This document shows, piece by piece, positions 17,861-24,236 of a stretch of 64,000 nucleotides of DNA (position 1 is its first letter; each line of letters begins with the position of its first letter). This stretch comes from Aquirufa ecclesiirivi. GTDB lineage: Bacteria; Bacteroidota; Bacteroidia; Cytophagales; Spirosomataceae. Below the pieces are notes generated by a model. That model was not told the origin of the DNA. It saw nothing but the letters and a program-made list of their open reading frames with translations, and did no database searches. The translations under genes were made by a program, and so were the position numbers. The stretch spans positions 126,877-190,876 of the forward strand of contig NZ_JAANOP010000005.1 in NCBI RefSeq assembly GCF_011250515.1. The letters run 5' to 3'.

Positions 17861-18364
17861 ATGTTTAGACAATTAACTGATTTTTATCGCGCTTGGGCTT
17901 ACGAATCCGATAGTACCATCAAGATGTTTCAGGCCATACAAGCGGGCCATTTACAAGATAATCCAAGCGAAAATTTCAGAAGTATGGCTCGATTGTCGTG
18001 GCATATCACGGAATCCATTGCCGAATTATTGCATCATGCTGGGTTAAAGGAAGTAGAGGGGATTGTGGATGCCAGCCAAGAAAAAAATGACCTCGATAAA
18101 CTCATTTCGGAATATCAAAAATCATCGGAATCTTTGATATTGGCTTTAAAAAATCATTGGACAGATGAGATGTTGGAAGAGAAAGTTCCTATGTACGGTG
18201 ACCATTGGGAAAGAGGTGTGGTATTAAGTATACTGATTCGTCACCAAAGCCATCACCGTGGTCAACTAAGTGTATTAATTCGCCAAGAAGGTCTTACTAT
18301 TCCGGGCATGTATGGCCCTTCTAAAGAAGAATGGCTGACTATGGGAATGAAACCTTTGGCATAA
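17861..18364 (+). CDS. DinB/YfiT-family metal-binding protein
   Basis: A 167-residue four-helix-bundle protein of the DinB superfamily. The three histidines expected to coordinate a divalent metal are visible in LSWHITES (about 48) and LIRHQSHHRGQL (about 126-131). Members include thiol-dependent transferases, among them bacillithiol transferases, so a bacillithiol-linked detoxification role is possible in a genome that has bshA; this is inference. It converges with the fRMsr gene with three bases between the stops. Confidence 0.8.
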   Translation: MFRQLTDFYRAWAYESDSTIKMFQAIQAGHLQDNPSENFRSMARLSWHITESIAELLHHAGLKEVEGIVDASQEKNDLDKLISEYQKSSESLILALKNHWTDEMLEEKVPMYGDHWERGVVLSILIRHQSHHRGQLSVLIRQEGLTIPGMYGPSKEEWLTMGMKPLA

Positions 18365-18367
18365 AGT

Positions 18368-18862
18368 TTAGTACCAAGAACTATAATTTTTTTCAATCAA
18401 ATCGATGATAGCCTGTAAACCCTCGCGATCTGTTTCACTAAAATCATCCAATTGATCGGAATCCACATCCAAGACCATCAACACTTCACCTGCAGAATCC
18501 ATCACAGGTAATACAATTTCTGATTTGGAAGCAGAAGCACAGGCAATATGACCTGGAAATTCGTCAACATTAGGCACAATGATGCTTTCCTGGGTTCGAT
18601 AGGCATGACCACAAACTCCTTTGTGATAGGGGATTCGGGTGCAGGCTACTGGACCCTGAAAGGGTCCGAGAACCAATTGATCTTGTTTATTTAGATAAAA
18701 ACCTACCCAAAAAAAGCCGAAATAGGCATGGATAGCTGCAGCAATGTTCGCTAGATTGGCATATAAATCTGTTTCTCCTTGAATCAGTGCCTCTACTTGG
18801 GGGATAAGAGCCTGGTATTTATCAGCTCTATTACCTTCTATAATCTGTAAATCTTCTGCCAT
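18368..18862 (-). CDS. Free methionine-(R)-sulfoxide reductase, GAF domain
   Basis: Reduces free L-methionine-(R)-sulfoxide with thioredoxin. A 164-residue single GAF domain with the three family cysteines: Cys74 (PVACTRIP), Cys84 (KGVCGHAY) and Cys108 (HIACASAS), each offset by ten from E. coli YebR/fRMsr Cys84, 94 and 118. The SEIVLPV and LDVDSDQ strands complete the signature. Last gene of a minus-strand operon, 3 bp after the conserved unknown gene. Confidence 0.93.
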   Translation of the reverse strand: MAEDLQIIEGNRADKYQALIPQVEALIQGETDLYANLANIAAAIHAYFGFFWVGFYLNKQDQLVLGPFQGPVACTRIPYHKGVCGHAYRTQESIIVPNVDEFPGHIACASASKSEIVLPVMDSAGEVLMVLDVDSDQLDDFSETDREGLQAIIDLIEKNYSSWY

Positions 18863-18865
18863 AAA

Positions 18866-19360
18866 TTAAACGGACGCAGTTACAAAATACTTTTTAAGCC
18901 ATGAGTCTTTTGCCTTGGCGGGCCAATTAGTATTATAATCTTCCAAATCCTTCGCTTGAGGAATAGCAATGTACGATTCTGGAGTTATTTTTCCCTCGGC
19001 AACCACTTGTTTTATTCCCAATAAAGGAAATAAAATAAGGTTATCTTCTTGAACCAAAGCCACAGAACGGTCAAAGAAATCTATTCCCATCTGAAATGCC
19101 AAATCCTTAAACCAGCCTGTAGAAGCATCAATAGAACAGCCTGATGCCGCATGCTGATGTTCATCCACGGCAATAACAATAATCTGATTATATCGGATTT
19201 GGAATGAACTTGCTAATGGAGCACCATGGGCATTCCAATCTTGCACAGCCTGTTTCAAATAAGATTGAATAAAAGCTAATTCTTGTTCATTAAAAGCTCT
19301 ATTGGCTTGGTAAACCCAAACGCGAGCATGAGCTGGTAATTGTTGAAATTCTACGTACAT
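18866..19360 (-). CDS. Conserved Bacteroidota protein of unknown function
   Basis: A 164-residue soluble protein, widespread in Bacteroidota. The conserved core includes RVWVYQANRAF near 15, the HQHAASGCSIDASTGWFKD stretch near 112, and QMGIDFFDR. Homologues are often labelled ABC transporter ATPase, but there is no Walker A, no Walker B and no LSGGQ signature, so that name is unsupported. It sits 4 bp after the CCG-domain gene and 3 bp before the fRMsr gene, in one operon. The His-Cys-containing core would suit a redox or metal role, which is a guess. Confidence 0.72.
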   Translation of the reverse strand: MYVEFQQLPAHARVWVYQANRAFNEQELAFIQSYLKQAVQDWNAHGAPLASSFQIRYNQIIVIAVDEHQHAASGCSIDASTGWFKDLAFQMGIDFFDRSVALVQEDNLILFPLLGIKQVVAEGKITPESYIAIPQAKDLEDYNTNWPAKAKDSWLKKYFVTASV

Positions 19361-19364
19361 ATCT

Positions 19365-20141
19365 TTATATCATGGTTTGCTGAACTAACTCAGCTAAATC
19401 TACTACTTGTATTTCTTTGTCTTTTCCGTGTTTATTTAACCCATCCTGAATCATGACCATGCAAAAAGGGCAAGCCAAAGCTACCTTTTGTACTCCAGAG
19501 TCCATAATTTCTTGCGAACGTTTGGTTTGTATGTCGATACTCCCTAGTTCTGGCTCTTTAAAAACCTGAGCACCCCCAGCTCCACAACATAAGCCTTTAG
19601 TTCTACAACTTTTCAGTTCTTTTAGTTCCTTTTTCAGACCAAGAATAATATCTCGAGGTGCTTCATATATCCCATTCCCTCTTCCTAAATAGCATGAATC
19701 ATGAAAGGCTACAGCTTCTTTTTCTTCCTCTTTTAATTGAATTTTACCCGCTGCCAATAGGTCGGCTAGTAACTGACTATGATGAATGACATCGTAATTT
19801 CCGCCTAATTCGGGGTATTCATTTTTCAAGGTATTGAAGCAATGGGGACAAGCCGTTACGATTTTCTTTACCCCATACATATTCAACACCTCTATGTTGG
19901 ACATAGCTTGCATTTGGAATAAAAACTCATTTCCACTCCTACGAGCAGGATCGCCCGTACAAGACTCCTCTGTTCCTAATACGGCAAATGAAATCTCAAG
20001 TTTTTGTAAAATTTCACAAAAAGCTCGAGTTACTTTTTTGTGACGATCATCAAATGAACCAGCACATCCGACCCAAAACAAAAACTCAGGGCTTTCTCCT
20101 TTAGCGGCCCATTCCGCCATCGTACTTATCTTCAGTTCCAT
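19365..20141 (-). CDS. Fe-S oxidoreductase subunit with two CCG domains (HdrB/GlpC-like)
   Basis: A 258-residue protein of the heterodisulfide reductase subunit B/LutA superfamily. Two cysteine-rich domains are visible: WVGCAGSFDD with later EESCTGDPARR and TACPHCFNT, and FHDSCYLGRGNG with GLCCGAGGAQ and LACPFCMVM. Such domains hold a non-cubane [4Fe-4S] cluster or bind a quinone/electron partner. It is in one operon with the membrane Fe-S protein at 22.0-23.4 kb and probably forms a two-subunit electron-transfer complex with it. Confidence 0.85.
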   Translation of the reverse strand: MELKISTMAEWAAKGESPEFLFWVGCAGSFDDRHKKVTRAFCEILQKLEISFAVLGTEESCTGDPARRSGNEFLFQMQAMSNIEVLNMYGVKKIVTACPHCFNTLKNEYPELGGNYDVIHHSQLLADLLAAGKIQLKEEEKEAVAFHDSCYLGRGNGIYEAPRDIILGLKKELKELKSCRTKGLCCGAGGAQVFKEPELGSIDIQTKRSQEIMDSGVQKVALACPFCMVMIQDGLNKHGKDKEIQVVDLAELVQQTMI

Positions 20142-20142
20142 G

Positions 20143-21024
20143 CTATTCTTTTTTCGACTTATCTTGTTGACGCATTTGTTCTACTGTTAATCTTGAACCA
20201 TCCGGACTCCATCCAGGAGGACCTATGACATAATTCCAAGCAGTTCTGAGGCTTTTCGAATGAATGATATCTTTGACAATTTGAACCCATTCAAAAAAGG
20301 CAATTTTGGCAGGATTATAACTTTCAATTTGCTTCGTCAATCCATAATGAGGTCTTTGGATTTCTGGCTGAAATGAGCCAAACATCCGATCCCAAATGAT
20401 CAATATCCCGGCATAATTGGTATCCAAATAATCCAAATCAGTTCCATGATGCACACGATGGTGAGAAGGCGTATTGAAGACATATTCAAACCAATTAGGC
20501 ATTTTTTTGATTAGTTCGGTATGTATCCAATATTGATACAATAAACTAATTTGTTGAAAAAAGAATACGATAAAAGGGTGTACACCTAGCATCAATATCC
20601 AAACATAAAATAAAAATGCTCCGGATAAATTACCTGTCCAAGTTTGTCGTAATGCCGCAGCTAAATTATACTTGGGGGAAGAATGATGCACCATGTGGGA
20701 TGCCCAAAAATAGCGAACCTCATGGGAAATCCGATGAAACCAATAATAAGTCAAATCATCTGCAAAAAAAGCAAAAACCCAGACCCACCACCAGCTTATG
20801 GAAAGATCAAATAGTCGCCAATGATCATAGACATAAAAATAACAAACATATATGACTGATTTAGTCAATAATCCAATGAAAAGATTACCCAGACCCAATC
20901 CAATGGATGTTAAGGAATCTTTTGTCTCCACAAAATCACGATGTTGCTTGAACACCACATAGGATTCCAAGATGACTGTAATCAAAAAGAAAGGGACCGC
21001 ATAAAGAATTAAATTGGGTGTCAT
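20143..21024 (-). CDS. Sterol desaturase/alkylglycerol monooxygenase-like membrane protein
   Basis: A 293-residue integral membrane di-iron protein. The histidine clusters HRISH (near 96), HMVHHSS (near 110) and SHHRVHHGTD (near 187-196) match the fatty acid hydroxylase superfamily. The YLDTNYAGILIIWDRMFGSF stretch is typical of the branch that includes alkylglycerol monooxygenase. Several TM helices are clear (about 5-22, 45-65, 75-92, 130-160). It lies between the CCG gene (1 bp) and the hydrolase gene (3 bp). The substrate, probably a membrane lipid, is unknown. A second superfamily member is at 260-904. Confidence 0.8.
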   Translation of the reverse strand: MTPNLILYAVPFFLITVILESYVVFKQHRDFVETKDSLTSIGLGLGNLFIGLLTKSVIYVCYFYVYDHWRLFDLSISWWWVWVFAFFADDLTYYWFHRISHEVRYFWASHMVHHSSPKYNLAAALRQTWTGNLSGAFLFYVWILMLGVHPFIVFFFQQISLLYQYWIHTELIKKMPNWFEYVFNTPSHHRVHHGTDLDYLDTNYAGILIIWDRMFGSFQPEIQRPHYGLTKQIESYNPAKIAFFEWVQIVKDIIHSKSLRTAWNYVIGPPGWSPDGSRLTVEQMRQQDKSKKE

Positions 21025-21027
21025 AAT

Positions 21028-22023
21028 CTACGGAAGATGAACTATTTCTTTCAAAAATTGAATACTTGCCTTCAAAGGTAAATCTGTTCTTTTGGCTAAA
21101 ATATCCGAAGTAATGACATGGTTTTCTGAAAGAGGAAAAGCCATTTCTTTTTTCTGCGTTGGATTAGTTCCTAAATATGGAAACATATGTTCCATCGCTT
21201 TTACAGATACCACAGGGTCTTGGTTGGCCTCATCTTTGTAATAATACCCCATAAATACAGGGCATTTCACTTGTTCAAAAACCTCGTCGGTCATTTGATT
21301 CGTCAGAAAATTCTGTAACTCCACAGCCCCCTCTAAGCGGTAGTGCAAGTTCCAATATTGATTATGGGCCTGGTTTTGAGCAGGAATATCTCTAAAATCA
21401 CTACCAATTACTTTTCTGGCCAACTGAAGACCCCAAGGATTATCCATTAAAATGGCCGCAGGATCTGCAATAGCGATGCAGGGGCTATACAAAAGCAAGG
21501 CTTTAATTTCTGGATGACGTGAAGTAAGAGATAAAGACAAGGCCCCTCCAAAAGAAGTAGCCAACACGACGACATTTTCACCCAATTTTTTGGCCACTGC
21601 CAATTGATTTTCCACACTTTCATAATAGTCGTCCGCCGTTACATGCTGCAACACACTATCTGATGTAGCAAAGCCATGACCTGCTACTCGGGTCAAAAGT
21701 AGGTTCGCTCCAAAAGTTTTTGCGATTTGCCGGTGTACTGGATTTCCCTCCATTTGAGAAGCAGAAAAACCATGCACATACATGAAAACCCATTTCGTTT
21801 TTTGTGGTTTCAACGAGTCTGCCCAAACTATTTTTGCTTCGTTATTCGCTTTAATTTGAGGGAAAGCTGCTTCTTTCTCTTGTAAATATTGAGCAATGGC
21901 AGGTAGTGAATCTGGAATATTTTTCCAAGTAACACCTCTATTCAGTAAAGGAGTTTGAGGACTTGGTCCCAAGGTAAAAAACAAGATTAACCCAAGGATG
22001 ATGGGAATAAATACTTTTTTCAT
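21028..22023 (-). CDS. Alpha/beta hydrolase, membrane-anchored or exported
   Basis: A 331-residue alpha/beta-fold hydrolase with an N-terminal hydrophobic helix (VFIPIILGLILFFTL). The core shows KWVFMYVHGFSASQMEG (oxyanion strand), a nucleophile elbow ATSFGGALS with Ser near 164, and a candidate catalytic His in SENHVITSD near 305. Resembles monoacylglycerol-lipase-type and other lysophospholipase-like enzymes. Substrate unknown. Its operon neighbours include a lipid hydroxylase-like protein, which makes a lipid substrate plausible. Confidence 0.78.
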   Translation of the reverse strand: MKKVFIPIILGLILFFTLGPSPQTPLLNRGVTWKNIPDSLPAIAQYLQEKEAAFPQIKANNEAKIVWADSLKPQKTKWVFMYVHGFSASQMEGNPVHRQIAKTFGANLLLTRVAGHGFATSDSVLQHVTADDYYESVENQLAVAKKLGENVVVLATSFGGALSLSLTSRHPEIKALLLYSPCIAIADPAAILMDNPWGLQLARKVIGSDFRDIPAQNQAHNQYWNLHYRLEGAVELQNFLTNQMTDEVFEQVKCPVFMGYYYKDEANQDPVVSVKAMEHMFPYLGTNPTQKKEMAFPLSENHVITSDILAKRTDLPLKASIQFLKEIVHLP

Positions 22024-22027
22024 TTGC

Positions 22028-23350
22028 TTATGATTTGGCCCAATTTAAACGATCCGAAGGGTTAAATTTCCAAGGAGCTTGATTTGTTTCAATATTAGAA
22101 AACATGCTATTCCAAGCGGCTGGGGCATCTGATTGCTCCATGATTTGGTAACGGCGCAATGCCAATATGATATTCAGGGGAGACAGTTCCATGGGACATG
22201 CTTCGACACATGCTTGACAGGTAGTACAGGCTCTTAATTCTTCAGCTGATATATAATCGCCTAAAAGTGATTTCCCATCTTCTGTCCATTGACCCTTGTT
22301 TTTGGCCAAACCCTTCCCCACTTCCTCCAGACGGTCGCGTGTATCCATCATTATTTTTCTTGGCGACAACGCCCTGCCTGTTTGATTGGCGGGACACTGT
22401 TCCGTACAACGGCCACATTCGGTACATGAATAAGCGTCTAAGGCATTTTTCCATGTTAAGTCCATGACATCTTTCGCACCAAATCGCATTTGATCAGGAG
22501 TGGCAGTATTGGTCTCAACCGGTTGACCTAACATCAACTTCACTTCGTGGGTAACGGAGGCCATATTACTCATCTTACTGGAAGGTTCCAGACTAGAATA
22601 ATAGGCGGCAGGGAAAGCAAAGAAAATATGCAAATGTTTGGAATAGGTGACATACAGGGCAAAACCCAAAATTCCAAGGATGTGAAACCACCATGCTACT
22701 CGTTCTAAAATCAATAAAACGGGTGTAGAAAGATTCGACAAAATTGGCATCAAATATTGGGAAACGAAAAATGCGCCAACGGGTTCAAAATGTGCTACCT
22801 GCCTCTCTTGTAGAAGGGCATCACTCGCATTCATGGTCCAAAGGGCAAACATTAAAATACACTCAATGGCTAAAATGGTATAGGCATCTTGTATCGGAAA
22901 ACCTTGCAATTCTCGATGTGCATCGGGTTGTAGCCGCTGCACTTTCGTCACTCCCCGACGCAGAAAAAACACCACACAAGCCACAAAGACCCCGAAGGAA
23001 AGGAGTTCAAAAAAATTGAGTAATAAAGGGTAAAGGCTTCCCAAAAAGGGAGCAAAAATACGGTGAGTACCTAAGATACCATCAATCACAATTTCCAGGA
23101 TCTCGACATTAATCAAGACGAAGCCAATGTAGATCAAAAAGTGAAAAATCCCAACTAGAGGTTTTTGGAACATTTTTTTCTGACCAAAAGCCAAAAGAGC
23201 TACTCGTTTCCAGCGTTCGCCAGGATTATCATTCAGCTCAATGGGTCTAGCTAATTGAATACTGGCTATGATAAGTTTAAATCGTTGCGTTACCAAATAA
23301 CCTAACCCGACTAGTACTAAAATAAAAAGTACTTGGAGAAAAATATGCAT
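22028..23350 (-). CDS. Membrane-bound 4Fe-4S oxidoreductase (HdrD/EtfD-like N-terminal half)
   Basis: A 440-residue membrane protein: five or so TM helices in the first 270 residues, resembling the NarI/HdrE-type cytochrome domain, then a ferredoxin domain with two cluster motifs, CTECGRCTEQCPANQTGR and CTTCQACVEACPMELSP. It starts at ATG 23350; a TTG 45 bp upstream overlaps the REP palindrome and is unlikely. It lacks the CCG domains of full-length EtfD-like proteins, which are supplied by the gene at 19.4-20.1 kb in the same operon. A likely role is electron transfer between a soluble donor and menaquinone. Confidence 0.86.
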   Translation of the reverse strand: MHIFLQVLFILVLVGLGYLVTQRFKLIIASIQLARPIELNDNPGERWKRVALLAFGQKKMFQKPLVGIFHFLIYIGFVLINVEILEIVIDGILGTHRIFAPFLGSLYPLLLNFFELLSFGVFVACVVFFLRRGVTKVQRLQPDAHRELQGFPIQDAYTILAIECILMFALWTMNASDALLQERQVAHFEPVGAFFVSQYLMPILSNLSTPVLLILERVAWWFHILGILGFALYVTYSKHLHIFFAFPAAYYSSLEPSSKMSNMASVTHEVKLMLGQPVETNTATPDQMRFGAKDVMDLTWKNALDAYSCTECGRCTEQCPANQTGRALSPRKIMMDTRDRLEEVGKGLAKNKGQWTEDGKSLLGDYISAEELRACTTCQACVEACPMELSPLNIILALRRYQIMEQSDAPAAWNSMFSNIETNQAPWKFNPSDRLNWAKS

Positions 23351-23384
23351 GATTGATGAGTGTTTTACTGAATCTTTTTCCCTT

Positions 23385-23417
23385 AACGCTGTCAAGGTTT
23401 AAAACCTTGACAGCGTT
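23385..23417. repeat. REP-like palindrome, upstream copy
   Basis: A perfect inverted repeat with 16-bp arms (left arm AACGCTGTCAAGGTTT) around a single central A. It can fold into a very stable hairpin. It lies directly upstream of the membrane Fe-S gene start (23350, minus strand) and about 135 bp before the RAYT gene. Confidence 0.85.
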
Positions 23418-23551
23418 GTTGAAATGCCAATAAAGCTAGCTTATTTTAATCAAATTTTTCATCACATTTCTGATATTTTTTACCAATTTTTTTAGATTCA
23501 ATGATTCCCAAATTCATGACATTTGTTTCATTCATTCTAAAATCACTAATC

Positions 23552-24172
23552 ATGAAAAAAAATACCGAACCTATGGCCCCTGAACAGTTGTACCATATTT
23601 ATAACCGAGGGATTAACCGTACTAAAATTTTCAAAGAGTACAGGAACTACCGGTTCTTTCTTAGAAAATACCAAAAATACATTTGTCCGATTGCTGACAC
23701 TTACGCCTATTGTTTACTGGGTAATCATTTTCATTTTCTCGTTAAAATTAAATCTGCCAATGAAATTTTTGAACACAAAAAAATAAAAACAGAGCAAAGA
23801 GAACATTACGACCTTTCAAGATTGATTGCTACACAATTTGGAATTCTATTTAATTGTTATGCTCAGGCATTTAATAAAACGAATGATCGAACTGGAGGAT
23901 TATTTGAGAATCCATTTAGAAGAGTCCTGGTGAAAGATGAAGTTTATTTTACTCAGCTCATCAAATACCTACACTTCAACCCAGAAAATCATGGCATCGT
24001 GCATGATTTTAGACAATACAAAAACTCCTCCTATTATGATATTTCAACGATGAAAAAGAGCTTTGTAGATAAAAAATCAGTTCTAAATTATTTTGGTGGA
24101 ATGGATGAATTCAAACAATTTCATACCACTGCTGTAGAAGAAAAAAACATTATCAGTTTACTGTTAGAATAA
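23552..24172 (+). CDS. REP-associated tyrosine transposase (RAYT, Y1 family)
   Basis: A 206-residue Y1_Tnp protein. Seen: an N-terminal YHIYNRGINRTKIF strand-turn motif typical of RAYTs; the HUH metal site His59-Phe-His61 in LLGNHFHFLVK; the candidate catalytic Tyr103 in FNCYAQAFNK; and the later GGLFENPFRRV and LIKYLHFNPENHGIV segments. The ATG at 23552 is preferred to one at 23501, which would add a non-conserved leader. All key residues are present and the frame is intact, so it may be active. Base composition is more AT-rich than its neighbours. Confidence 0.9.
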   Translation: MKKNTEPMAPEQLYHIYNRGINRTKIFKEYRNYRFFLRKYQKYICPIADTYAYCLLGNHFHFLVKIKSANEIFEHKKIKTEQREHYDLSRLIATQFGILFNCYAQAFNKTNDRTGGLFENPFRRVLVKDEVYFTQLIKYLHFNPENHGIVHDFRQYKNSSYYDISTMKKSFVDKKSVLNYFGGMDEFKQFHTTAVEEKNIISLLLE

Positions 24173-24195
24173 ATTTAAAATCCCTACGTTTTCGC

Positions 24196-24228
24196 AACGC
24201 TGTCAAGGTTTCGAACCTTGCCAGCGTT
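24196..24228. repeat. REP-like palindrome, downstream copy
   Basis: A 33-bp inverted repeat with 15-bp arms (AACGCTGTCAAGGTT / AACCTTGCCAGCGTT) and one mismatched pair. The left arm is identical to the upstream copy, and the loop differs. It sits between the RAYT stop and the uvrA stop and could also act as a hairpin for 3' ends from both sides. Confidence 0.85.
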
Positions 24229-24236
24229 AGGAAAAT

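Larger units (their letters stand above)
23385..24228 (+). mobile_element. RAYT unit: REP-associated transposase between two palindromic repeats
   Basis: A 0.84-kb unit made of a Y1-family transposase gene flanked by two 33-bp near-identical palindromes. RAYTs are domesticated IS200/IS605-like transposases linked to dispersal of REP palindromes in many genomes. The unit lies between two unrelated operons. Other copies of the palindrome are not visible elsewhere in the window. Confidence 0.8.

Noticed and set aside
23385-24228. Classical insertion sequence with target-site duplication
   Set aside because: The flanks are palindromic REP-type repeats rather than terminal inverted repeats with short duplications, and the transposase is the RAYT type.
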